Made by a program: the position numbers and the translations under genes
Notes under the pieces: generated by a model
Told to the model about the DNA's origin: nothing
Seen by the model: the letters and a program-made list of their open reading frames with translations, nothing else
The model's database searches: none
Shown here: piece after piece, positions 1 through 6,223 of the stretch
Numbering within the stretch: the stretch's first letter is position 1
Layout of the letters: each line of letters starts with the position of its first letter
NCBI GenBank assembly: GCA_002430755.1
Contig: DJCX01000025.1
Location: 1 to 20,295, forward strand
Direction of reading: 5' to 3'
From: Flavobacteriales bacterium UBA5939
GTDB lineage: Bacteria; Bacteroidota; Bacteroidia; Flavobacteriales; Schleiferiaceae
DNA length: 20,295 bases

Positions 1-167
1 GCCGTCATAAAAAGAGCGGCAATGCTAACTCGGAGCGTACCTACTTGAGTGTAGGTGAAGCTTTGGAGACCTCGTTTCATGAGGATGAAGGATGAGCCCC
101 AGATTAAGGCAAGTCCAATGAAAATGAACCAAGGCAGTAAGGGGTTGTTTTCTTTTGTAGTGCTCAT
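1..167 (-). CDS. EamA/DMT-family transporter, N-terminal fragment
   Basis: The gene starts at an ATG at 167-165 and runs off the left edge, so only about the first 55 residues are visible. They read as a short polar leader, then a membrane segment with the family's typical LIWGSSFILMKRG stretch, and then a second segment beginning LRVSIAALF. That arrangement is characteristic of the first two helices of EamA/DMT-type inner-membrane metabolite exporters. The substrate cannot be told from this fragment. The gene is divergent from the lipoprotein gene at 237, and the two share a 69-base intergenic region. A palindromic CAAATTTG at 173-180 is one mismatch from a -7 box for this gene, but it lies only 5 bases from the start codon, so I do not call it a promoter. 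Confidence 0.8.
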   Translation of the reverse strand, partial: MSTTKENNPLLPWFIFIGLALIWGSSFILMKRGLQSFTYTQVGTLRVSIAALFMT

Positions 168-213
168 GCGGCAAATTTGTAACAAAAAGCACAGTCCTTT
201 TCCTGACCGCCCT

Positions 214-221
214 TAATTTTG
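214..221 (+). promoter_or_regulatory. Bacteroidota -7 promoter box for the HMA lipoprotein-ctaA pair
   Basis: TAATTTTG matches the Bacteroidota -7 consensus TAnnTTTG exactly and ends 15 bases before the ATG at 237. No convincing TTG -33 element was seen at the usual distance, so the call rests on the -7 match and its position. Confidence 0.45.
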
Positions 222-236
222 TAAAAAAATAGAGTG

Positions 237-581
237 ATGAAATACACTGTACTACTTGCAGCAACATTGGTCCTAGCATCTTGTTCATCTCCTGAACCAG
301 AGTCGCTTACTATTCCGGCAACGGCTATTGAACCTATGGCAGAAGCAACAGCCAATGCTGAGGCGTCCTTATTTATTTCTGGAATGACCTGTGAAATGGG
401 CTGTAAGGGCATTATTGAAAGCAAGCTTGGAAAGAGTGCTGGTATTGTCAATTTCGAGATCACTTTTGCGGATAGTACCGCTATTGTTTCTTACGATTCA
501 ACCTTAGTGAGCCCATCTGAAATAACAGCGCGTGTAGCTGCTGTTGGTGGTGGAGATTTGTATTCGGCTACCTTGAAATAA
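237..581 (+). CDS. Heavy-metal-associated (HMA) domain lipoprotein, CxxxC type
   Basis: This is a 114-residue protein. Residues 1-16 form a lipoprotein signal peptide with lipobox LASC, so Cys16 would be lipidated and the protein carried in the periplasm or on a membrane. After a Pro/Glu/Ala-rich linker, residues 46-114 form an HMA-like fold whose metal loop reads GMTCEMGC, with Cys52 and Cys56 spaced CxxxC instead of the classical CxxC. HMA domains of this kind bind Cu(I) or other soft metals. The next gene, heme A synthase, starts 5 bases after the stop, so the two are probably co-transcribed. This suggests, as inference only, a role in copper delivery or sensing for the heme-copper oxidase. 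A GTG at 234 directly precedes the chosen ATG; the ATG gives an ordinary lipoprotein signal. Confidence 0.85.
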   Translation: MKYTVLLAATLVLASCSSPEPESLTIPATAIEPMAEATANAEASLFISGMTCEMGCKGIIESKLGKSAGIVNFEITFADSTAIVSYDSTLVSPSEITARVAAVGGGDLYSATLK

Positions 582-586
582 AAGAT

Positions 587-1600
587 ATGGTCAGTCCACT
601 TATCAAGAAGCTTGCGACGGTTTCCCTGGTTTTTATATTCTTAGTCATCCTAGCTGGATCAGTAGTTAGAGCTACGGGTTCAGGGATGGGATGCCCGGAC
701 TGGCCGCAATGTTTTGGGTACAATATTCCTCCTACCGATGTGGAGACATTGACTTGGCGAGAGGGTAAAACCTTTGAAGAGGGGCAAATGATACTTCTCG
801 AGGAACGCTTTTGGGTAGCCAAATCGGATCTTGTGACTGGTGCGGTTTTTAACCAAGAGAATTGGACACTATTTGACCGTCACGAATACACCATATTTAA
901 CCCAGTGCATACTTGGATTGAGTTTATTAATCGACTCATTGGTGCATTGTCAGGACTTCCAATACTTCTAATGACGCTTCTTGCCTTCGTTCAGGTGCGA
1001 AAAAACGTATGGAACGCGGTACTTTCTTTTGGTGTGCTGTTTTTACTAGGATTTGAAGCGTGGTTGGGCAAGCTTGTGGTGGATGGAAACTTGGTTCCGA
1101 ACCAGATAACGATTCACATGATGGGTTCGGTAGCAATTGTGCTCTTATTGCTAGCTATTCGCGCTAGAAATGATAATAGTTCACAGGTTCTCCCTAAATC
1201 CATTTTTCGTGTACTAATTGCTTTATTGGTGGCCGTTGTCATTCAAATTTTTCTCGGTACCCAAACCAGAGAGTTGGTTGATGCGGCCGTTGACCACGGT
1301 ATTTTGGAACGTCTTGAAATTATTCCGAGTATTGAGCAGGCAATGCCAAGGATTCACCGCTCCTTTGCTTGGATTGTGATTCTGCTTACCAGCGTATTGT
1401 TCTATTTGAGACGTGCCAAGGGAGTTGAGATTCCAGGATTCAACGCATTGTTGTTTGCGGTAGGACTTGAATGGACCATTGGAGTGGTGCTCTATTTCCT
1501 TGGTCTTCCAAAAGCGATGCAACCGGTCCACCTTGTATTGAGCATAGGTATTCTAGCTTCTATCAGCTATCCCCTTTTTCTCGCGCTACGTAAGTCTTAA
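587..1600 (+). CDS. ctaA: Heme A synthase (COX15/CtaA family)
   Basis: The 337-residue polytopic membrane protein belongs to the COX15/CtaA family, which oxidises the C8 methyl group of heme O to make heme A for cytochrome oxidase. Near the N-terminus it has the signature GSVVRATGSGMGCPDWPQC (residues 24-42), including the cysteine pair Cys36 and Cys42. About eight hydrophobic segments follow. Candidate heme-ligand histidines are His177 (TIHMMG), His257 (RIHRSF) and His315 (PVHLVL). At the site of the family's first histidine (ExxHR) the sequence reads EFINR, so Asn115 replaces the ligand, while His108 lies a few residues earlier. The gene follows the HMA lipoprotein by 5 bases. Its last 38 bases overlap the convergent DUF2007 gene. 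Confidence 0.93.
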   Translation: MVSPLIKKLATVSLVFIFLVILAGSVVRATGSGMGCPDWPQCFGYNIPPTDVETLTWREGKTFEEGQMILLEERFWVAKSDLVTGAVFNQENWTLFDRHEYTIFNPVHTWIEFINRLIGALSGLPILLMTLLAFVQVRKNVWNAVLSFGVLFLLGFEAWLGKLVVDGNLVPNQITIHMMGSVAIVLLLLAIRARNDNSSQVLPKSIFRVLIALLVAVVIQIFLGTQTRELVDAAVDHGILERLEIIPSIEQAMPRIHRSFAWIVILLTSVLFYLRRAKGVEIPGFNALLFAVGLEWTIGVVLYFLGLPKAMQPVHLVLSIGILASISYPLFLALRKS

Positions 1601-1793
1601 GTAGGTCGAGTGCTCGTTCCCATTGTGCTTCGAATACAAAAATCTTAATACTCAGGTTGCCTCCTACGGGGAGCACAGAGGCCATTGTGAGGTGTTCGAG
1701 TTCTACGCGAATACTATTGCCTTCAAGGTAACTAGCTATTAAGTTGGCCTCGGTAGGTGTAGATGCCACATATAGGAGCTTGCGACTACTCAT
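1563..1793 (-). CDS. DUF2007 family small protein
   Basis: This 76-residue protein has the features of the DUF2007 family: an opening KLLYVASTPTEANLIASYLEG, a central acidic/hydrophobic segment, an LPVGGNLSIKIFV strand, and a C-terminal helix ending in ALDLLKTYV. The fold resembles a GlnB/ACT-like ferredoxin fold and members are labelled putative signal-transducing proteins, but no biochemical role is established. The ATG at 1793-1791 overlaps the end of gldD by 8 bases, so translation is probably coupled to gldD at the end of the ssb-gldE-gldD run. The 3' end lies 38 bases inside the end of ctaA on the other strand. Confidence 0.82.
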   Translation of the reverse strand: MSSRKLLYVASTPTEANLIASYLEGNSIRVELEHLTMASVLPVGGNLSIKIFVFEAQWERALDLLKTYVAREKGDS

Positions 1794-2349
1794 TCCAGCT
1801 AAGATTTGCGATCAATTCTAACATCTCTTCCCGCATGAAAGCCGTCACAGGTGCAAGGCTATCAGGATTAGGCGCGCTATAATGGTACAACACACCTCTT
1901 AGGAAATGATTTGTGCTATCTGTCGCATAAAACTGTGTAGTAGCGGCTGATGCTCCCGACATTTCATAATACATACCATACACTTGGGTGCTGTCGTATG
2001 CAAAGAATTGCTCACGCATCCCGGAGGCTTTGACGGTATGCTTGTATGCCAACTTTTGGGCATCGCGAAACAATTCCTCAAGGTTTCCTTCAACAGGTTT
2101 ATAGGTGAGCTGTATAGTGCTTCGAATGCTCGGGTAGACCAAATCTATCCAACAGTTCGAGGAATCCTTGTATAGGACCTTGGCCTCTTGGTTCATAGAA
2201 CTTTTAAAGGAGCATCCTTCCAAATTAAGTGCTGAGTATTCATTATCAGGAAGGCCAATCCTCATGTACCCATTAGGACGAGCTACGGGATCTGAACCAC
2301 AAGAGGCAAGTCCAATTGCAAAAAAGAGGATATAGAGCGTATTCTTCAT
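1786..2349 (-). CDS. gldD: Gliding motility lipoprotein GldD
   Basis: The 187-residue protein has a lipoprotein signal, MKNTLYILFFAIGLASC, with Cys17 as the lipidation site. The mature part shows GldD hallmarks: an early PNGYMRIGLP, a Cys-Trp pair (NCWIDLVYP), the LTYKPVEGNLEEL block, a TQFYATDSTNHFLRGVLY block, and the closing PNPDSLAP...LSW. GldD is required for gliding in Flavobacterium johnsoniae and is known only from Bacteroidota. Its exact job in the gliding/type IX secretion machinery is unsettled. I chose the ATG at 2349, one base after the gldE stop, over an in-frame GTG at 2361 that would add four residues, because the ATG gives a standard signal peptide. It is followed by DUF2007 with an 8-base overlap. 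Confidence 0.92.
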   Translation of the reverse strand: MKNTLYILFFAIGLASCGSDPVARPNGYMRIGLPDNEYSALNLEGCSFKSSMNQEAKVLYKDSSNCWIDLVYPSIRSTIQLTYKPVEGNLEELFRDAQKLAYKHTVKASGMREQFFAYDSTQVYGMYYEMSGASAATTQFYATDSTNHFLRGVLYHYSAPNPDSLAPVTAFMREEMLELIANLSWNE

Positions 2350-2350
2350 G

Positions 2351-3676
2351 TTATGCTTCACTTTCTGGGGTAATGGTCACTTTAACTCTGATAATTTTTC
2401 GCTGGTCGACACTTTCTACTTTGAAGGTAAATTCATCGTGGCTGATTTCTTCGCCTTTTTCTAAAAACTTGCCGGCCAACTCTAATACCAGTCCGGCGAG
2501 CGTATCACTTTCACCATCCACGGCGTCAAATCGGTCTTTAGGCAAATCCAATACTCGGCAGAGATCAATGAGCGGAATCGAAGCTTCGAAGACGAAGGTA
2601 TGGTCGTCTAATTTGCTGTAGCTGATATCATCGTCGTCAAATTCATCAGAAATTTCGCCAACAATCTCCTCGAGAACATCTTCAAGCGTGATCACTCCAG
2701 AAGTCCCTCCAAATTCATCAACGACGATGGCCAAGTGAACTCTTCTGCGCTGAAATTCTCCCAGTAGATCGTCTATTTTCTTGCTTTCAGGAACAAAGAA
2801 GGGCTGACGCATGAGGTCTTGCCAACCAAAGTTTTCGCTGGCATCCATATATGGGAGTAAATCCTTTACATAGAGCAGACCTTTAATTTGGTCGAGATTC
2901 TCCTCGAATACGGGTATGCGAGAGTACCCGCTTTCCGTCATCTTAGAAAGCGCCTCATGGTAACCTGTACGCTGCTCAATAGCGACCACTGAAGTACGAG
3001 GAGTCATTACCTCTTTTACAGAAGTGGATCCAAAGCGAACGATTCCCTGAAGAATACGTTGTTCGTCTTCCGAAGTGCTTTCGTCACTTGTTAATTCTAA
3101 TGCTTGCTCCAAATCGTCAACACTCAAGCTAGGTCCTTTGCCTTCGATTGAAAGGCGATTCACAGTCTTGCTTAATCTGCTGCTCAACGGAAGAAGGATG
3201 CGGTGAATGCGGCTCAAGAATCCAACGACCATTCGTGCAAATCTTAGTCTCGAGCTGCGAGCGTAGACTTTTGGCAGGATTTCCCCGAAAAGCAATAGCA
3301 CGGATGTTATTGCAAGAATCTCTACGAGGAAGACCACCAAAGGCGACCAACTCTCTGGAGAGAAGTATTCGTTAAGTAGGAAAGAGGACAGGATGACAAT
3401 ACCGACGTTTACAAAGTTATTTGCAATGAGTATAGTCCCAAGAAGCTCTTCGGGCTGCTGAATTAGTCCGTTTATTTTGTCATTATCTGCGCTGCTTTCT
3501 TCTAGCGCTTCTAAATCAGAGGCGTTGAAAGAGAAAAAAGCGACCTCGCTTCCGGAGATCAAAGCAGAGCAAATGAGCAATAGAACGAGGACGGAAATAA
3601 GCACAACCAAGCCGGCCATACCGTTGGCTGAATTAAGAAAAAGTATGCTTACTAAACTGGAAGGATCCGGGTCCAA
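2351..3676 (-). CDS. gldE: Gliding motility-associated protein GldE (CNNM/CBS/CorC domains)
   Basis: The 441-residue protein has a DUF21/CNNM membrane domain (about residues 20-190, with segments at 21-40, 80-105 and 112-135 and the LFGEILPKVYA motif). A CBS-domain pair follows (about 205-345, containing VMTPRTSVVAI and VDEFGGTSGVITLEDVLEEIVGEI split across its halves), then a CorC/HlyC transporter-associated domain (about 355-438). This is the layout of CorC/CNNM magnesium/cobalt efflux proteins. In Bacteroidota the copy beside gldD is named GldE and overexpression can partly compensate for gldD defects. The start is TTG at 3676-3674; upstream in frame no ATG or GTG is available before the ssb stop. 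The gap to ssb is 22 bases and to gldD one base, so this is an operon. Confidence 0.92.
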   Translation of the reverse strand: MDPDPSSLVSILFLNSANGMAGLVVLISVLVLLLICSALISGSEVAFFSFNASDLEALEESSADNDKINGLIQQPEELLGTILIANNFVNVGIVILSSFLLNEYFSPESWSPLVVFLVEILAITSVLLLFGEILPKVYARSSRLRFARMVVGFLSRIHRILLPLSSRLSKTVNRLSIEGKGPSLSVDDLEQALELTSDESTSEDEQRILQGIVRFGSTSVKEVMTPRTSVVAIEQRTGYHEALSKMTESGYSRIPVFEENLDQIKGLLYVKDLLPYMDASENFGWQDLMRQPFFVPESKKIDDLLGEFQRRRVHLAIVVDEFGGTSGVITLEDVLEEIVGEISDEFDDDDISYSKLDDHTFVFEASIPLIDLCRVLDLPKDRFDAVDGESDTLAGLVLELAGKFLEKGEEISHDEFTFKVESVDQRKIIRVKVTITPESEA

Positions 3677-3698
3677 ATTCTGCTGTTTCGTTTGACAA

Positions 3699-4172
3699 TT
3701 AGAAAGGGAGGTCGTCCTCTTCCTGTGAATTATTCATCGCTGGAGCTGCCGGCATAGGTGCGGCAGGAGCCGGAGCTGCCTGAGGTTGCTGCGAATACCC
3801 ACCGCTCTGATCAGAAGACATGCCCTCGCTCTCGGCACGAGATGTGAGCATGGTCATTTGATTCGCTTGGATTTCTGTTGTGTATCTATCAGCACCCGAT
3901 TGGTCTTGCCATTTCCGCGTCTTGATACGTCCTTCTAGATAGACCTTATGCCCTTTTTTGAGGTATTTATGCGCTACGTCAACCAAACCTTTGGCGTTGA
4001 TTACCACGTTGTGCCATTCAGTGTTTGTTACTCTCTGTCCCTCACGATTGGTGTAGGTTTCAGAAGTTGCAATAGGAAATTTTACCAAAGAACCCCCGTT
4101 GTCAAAATGCATGATCTCTGGGTCTTTACCCAAGTTTCCGATCAGCATTACTTTGTTCAATGTACCAGCCAT
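3699..4172 (-). CDS. ssb: Single-stranded DNA-binding protein
   Basis: The 157-residue SSB protects single-stranded DNA in replication, recombination and repair. Residues 4-108 form the OB fold, opening LNKVMLIGNLGKDPE and including the TEWHNVVINAKGL and YLKKGHKVYLEGRIKTRKW segments. Residues 118-148 are a flexible linker rich in Gln, Pro, Ala and Ser. The last residues, EEDDLPF, are the conserved acidic tip that docks partner proteins. An exact -7 box lies 30 bases upstream at 4203-4210. SSB is the first gene of the tight ssb-gldE-gldD-DUF2007 run, so a replication protein and a gliding pair are probably transcribed together. Confidence 0.97.
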   Translation of the reverse strand: MAGTLNKVMLIGNLGKDPEIMHFDNGGSLVKFPIATSETYTNREGQRVTNTEWHNVVINAKGLVDVAHKYLKKGHKVYLEGRIKTRKWQDQSGADRYTTEIQANQMTMLTSRAESEGMSSDQSGGYSQQPQAAPAPAAPMPAAPAMNNSQEEDDLPF

Positions 4173-4202
4173 CTTAACTTATTATTTTGCGTTGTATACA
4201 AT

Positions 4203-4210
4203 CAAAGTTA
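4203..4210 (-). promoter_or_regulatory. Bacteroidota -7 promoter box for ssb-gldE-gldD
   Basis: On the minus strand this reads TAACTTTG, an exact TAnnTTTG match, 30 bases before the ssb ATG. It falls in the 54-base gap between mutY and ssb, so ssb and the gliding genes can be transcribed independently of mutY. I saw no clear -33 TTG. Confidence 0.5.
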
Positions 4211-4226
4211 GGCATTTTCGGCGCTA

Positions 4227-5228
4227 TTAAATCTTTATGTTTTCAACAAGATTGGCAATTATTATTGGCATGCCTAAATCGGCTGTCTCGTCCTTTGTAT
4301 AATAGGTTATTGGCTCATCGAGCATTGCTTCGTCCACTGCCCAGAAATGGCATTTTAAATCTTTATGACTCAGTTTATGCACAATGGTAGGGGCCAATTC
4401 TTCACCGTTTTCTGGAGCGGCCTGCAGGCGTGGTGGTTCATAAAGTCCTGCCCAGATTCCACTCGTACCTCTTTTTCTAAGTGCAATGCTGCCGTTTGAG
4501 CGAACTATTGCATAATGAATCTCTTCAGAACTGCGTTTTCCTTTTTTAATTTTCACGGGCAATTGATCGACTTTCCCTTCATTAAAAGCGTTGCAGATGT
4601 CGGCCAAATCACACATCATACACAAGGGTTTTTTTGGGGTGCAGTGCAATGCGCCAAATTCCATGATGCCTTGGTTGTATGAAGCAGCATCTGAAGTGTT
4701 TTGAATGATGGCATTGGCTAGGGATTGAAATTCTTTGATCCCTGCGGTTTGATTAATTGGTGTAGCGATACCAAAGAATCGGCTTAAAACGCGATAAACA
4801 TTGCCATCTACGACACCGACCTTCTCGTTGAAACAGATGCTCGCAATTGCGGCTGCAGTATATGGGCCAATCCCAGTGATGGTCAAAAGCTCCTCAAACG
4901 TTGTTGGCATTTTGCCTCCAAACTCTGAGACGATTTGTTTGGCACCTTTTTGAAGGTTACGGGCTCTATTATAATAACCTAGACCCGTCCAAAGGGACAT
5001 CAGTTTGTCTTCTTCAGCATTGGCCAAAGCATCAATCGTAGGAAATGCTGCAAGTATTTTTTCCCAATATGGAGTGCCTTGAGCGACGCGCGTTTGTTGA
5101 AGGATGATTTCGCTCAGCCAGACTTCATAAGGAACAGGCTCGTCCTTTCTCCAAGGCAGGGAACGCTTGTGAGCCCTGTAATAGTCTTCAATGCTGATTC
5201 TAAACGTGTTAAGTAAATCGGTGGCCAT
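4227..5228 (-). CDS. mutY: A/G-specific adenine DNA glycosylase
   Basis: The 333-residue MutY removes adenine mispaired with 8-oxoguanine in base-excision repair. The catalytic domain shows the expected order: LSEIILQQTRV with the acid Glu40, a helix-hairpin-helix ITGIGPYTAAAI (117-128), and VVDGNVYRVLSR with the catalytic Asp141. The [4Fe-4S] cysteines are Cys196, Cys203, Cys206 and Cys212, spaced Cx6Cx2Cx5C as in the family. Residues 235-333 form the NUDIX-like C-terminal domain that recognises 8-oxoguanine, including HKLSHKDL (284-291). The gene diverges from the HU gene at 5337 and is followed after 54 bases by ssb. Nothing is missing. Confidence 0.97.
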   Translation of the reverse strand: MATDLLNTFRISIEDYYRAHKRSLPWRKDEPVPYEVWLSEIILQQTRVAQGTPYWEKILAAFPTIDALANAEEDKLMSLWTGLGYYNRARNLQKGAKQIVSEFGGKMPTTFEELLTITGIGPYTAAAIASICFNEKVGVVDGNVYRVLSRFFGIATPINQTAGIKEFQSLANAIIQNTSDAASYNQGIMEFGALHCTPKKPLCMMCDLADICNAFNEGKVDQLPVKIKKGKRSSEEIHYAIVRSNGSIALRKRGTSGIWAGLYEPPRLQAAPENGEELAPTIVHKLSHKDLKCHFWAVDEAMLDEPITYYTKDETADLGMPIIIANLVENIKI

Positions 5229-5284
5229 TATTACCTAGTGCGATTTTTTTATTTATTACAAGCTGTAAATAAGGAGAATAGCTT

Positions 5285-5292
5285 TATATTTG
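5285..5292 (+). promoter_or_regulatory. Bacteroidota -7 promoter box for the HU gene
   Basis: TATATTTG matches TAnnTTTG exactly and ends 44 bases before the HU ATG. A CTG at 5263-5265, 19 bases upstream, could be a degenerate -33 TTG. The region between mutY and HU (5229-5336) is AT-rich, as expected for a promoter of a highly expressed gene. Confidence 0.55.
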
Positions 5293-5336
5293 CGCCCCTC
5301 AATAACCGGTCTGATTGACCTAAAAATACAGAGCAA

Positions 5337-5630
5337 ATGACTAAAGCGGATATCGTTACTAAGATTTCTGACAAAACAGGAATGGAGAGAGGTGAAGTTC
5401 AAGCAGTTGTAGAGAGCTTCATGAAAGAAATCAAACACAGCCTCGAAGACGGTAACAATGTATACTTGCGTGGGTTCGGTTCTTTTATTGTTAAGAAGCG
5501 CGCTCAAAAGACAGGTAGAAACATCTCTAAGAATACTACCATCGTTATTCCAGCTCATTACATCCCAGCATTTAAGCCTGCGAAAGTGTTCGTTGAAGGC
5601 GTAAAAGAAAACGTTTCAGTAGAAGGGTAA
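5337..5630 (+). CDS. HU/IHF-family DNA-binding protein
   Basis: The 97-residue nucleoid protein has the HU/IHF fold: N-terminal helices (MTKADIVTKISDKTG...VVESFMKEIKHSLEDGNNV), the GFGSFIVKKR turn, a basic beta arm with the R-N-I motif (around residues 60-64), and the helix entry PAFKPAKVF. Such proteins bend DNA as dimers and shape the nucleoid. The beta-arm sequence TGRNISKNTTIVIPAHYIPAF is split by the family's usual Pro. Sequence alone does not decide between HU and IHF naming. It heads a plus-strand cluster: the TPR gene starts one base after its stop, then come the bS22-like gene and RNase G. Confidence 0.93.
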   Translation: MTKADIVTKISDKTGMERGEVQAVVESFMKEIKHSLEDGNNVYLRGFGSFIVKKRAQKTGRNISKNTTIVIPAHYIPAFKPAKVFVEGVKENVSVEG

Positions 5631-5631
5631 T

Positions 5632-6096
5632 TTGTCACGCAATACATACATAGCATTGGCTGTAGCCGTTATCGCTGCAGTAGCCATCTTCAATCTTCCG
5701 AGGACCCCGTATCAGGAGCCTGTAGCAGAAGAAAGTGAGGAGGTAAGTGCTTTGGATGTTAAAGTGGATGAAGCCGTAGCTATTATTCAAAGCGGAGAAG
5801 GTGCACCCATGGCAGCCATTGGTATGCTATTGGACGTACTTCGTGAAGATCCTAATCACGAAAAAGCTTTGATGTGGCTTGGAAACTTTTCTATGATGAG
5901 TGGTCAGTGGGACAAAGCTGTGGATCGCTTCCACCAGCTCAGTCAGCTCCACCCAGAAAACGAGATGTATACTTTGAACAAAGCACAGGCTTTGCTTCAA
6001 ACTGGAGATACGACGAAGGCCCTAGAGGTGGCAAACGAGTACATAAACACATACCCCGATGCGGATCGCGTTAAAGATCTCGCAGAGGGTTTATAG
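5632..6096 (+). CDS. Membrane-anchored tetratricopeptide-repeat protein
   Basis: This 154-residue protein has an N-terminal hydrophobic segment (about residues 5-21) that would act as a membrane anchor or uncleaved signal, a short acidic linker, and then helical repeats from about residue 44. Two TPR units are visible: one around DPNHEKALMWLGNFSMMSGQWDKAVDRF and the next around HPENEMYTLNKAQALLQTGDTTKALEVANEYI (each given here only as landmarks at roughly 75-102 and 107-138). TPRs are protein-protein interaction scaffolds; the partner is unknown. The start is TTG at 5632, a single base after the HU stop, so translation is likely coupled. I find no ATG that would keep the membrane segment. Confidence 0.72.
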   Translation: MSRNTYIALAVAVIAAVAIFNLPRTPYQEPVAEESEEVSALDVKVDEAVAIIQSGEGAPMAAIGMLLDVLREDPNHEKALMWLGNFSMMSGQWDKAVDRFHQLSQLHPENEMYTLNKAQALLQTGDTTKALEVANEYINTYPDADRVKDLAEGL

Positions 6097-6122
6097 AATT
6101 AATAACTTTAAAACTTTGCATT

Positions 6123-6212
6123 ATGCCAAGCGGTAAAAAACGTAAAAGACATAAGATTGCTACGCACAAGCGTAAGAAGCGTCTAAGAAAGAATCGTCAC
6201 AAGAAGAAATAA
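6123..6212 (+). CDS. bS22/mS38 (AURKAIP1/COX24)-like small ribosomal protein
   Basis: This gene encodes 29 residues, 19 of them Lys, Arg or His, with MPSGKKRKRHKIATHKRKKR at the start and RHKKK at the end. The pattern is that of the Bacteroidota AURKAIP1/COX24-domain mini-protein, related to mycobacterial bS22 and mitochondrial mS38, which bind the decoding side of the small ribosomal subunit. The family assignment is from recognition of the sequence; a role on the Bacteroidota ribosome is inference. It sits between the TPR gene (26-base gap) and RNase G (11-base gap), the usual neighbourhood for this protein. A near-miss promoter repeat, TAACTTTA followed by AAACTTTG, lies at 6103-6118 immediately upstream and could give it separate transcription. 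Confidence 0.82.
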   Translation: MPSGKKRKRHKIATHKRKKRLRKNRHKKK

Positions 6213-6223
6213 ACTTCTAGTGT

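Noticed and set aside
2350..2361. A GTG start for gldD giving four more residues
   Set aside because: The ATG at 2349 places the positively charged start and hydrophobic core of the lipoprotein signal correctly; the GTG would overlap gldE by 11 bases for no gain.
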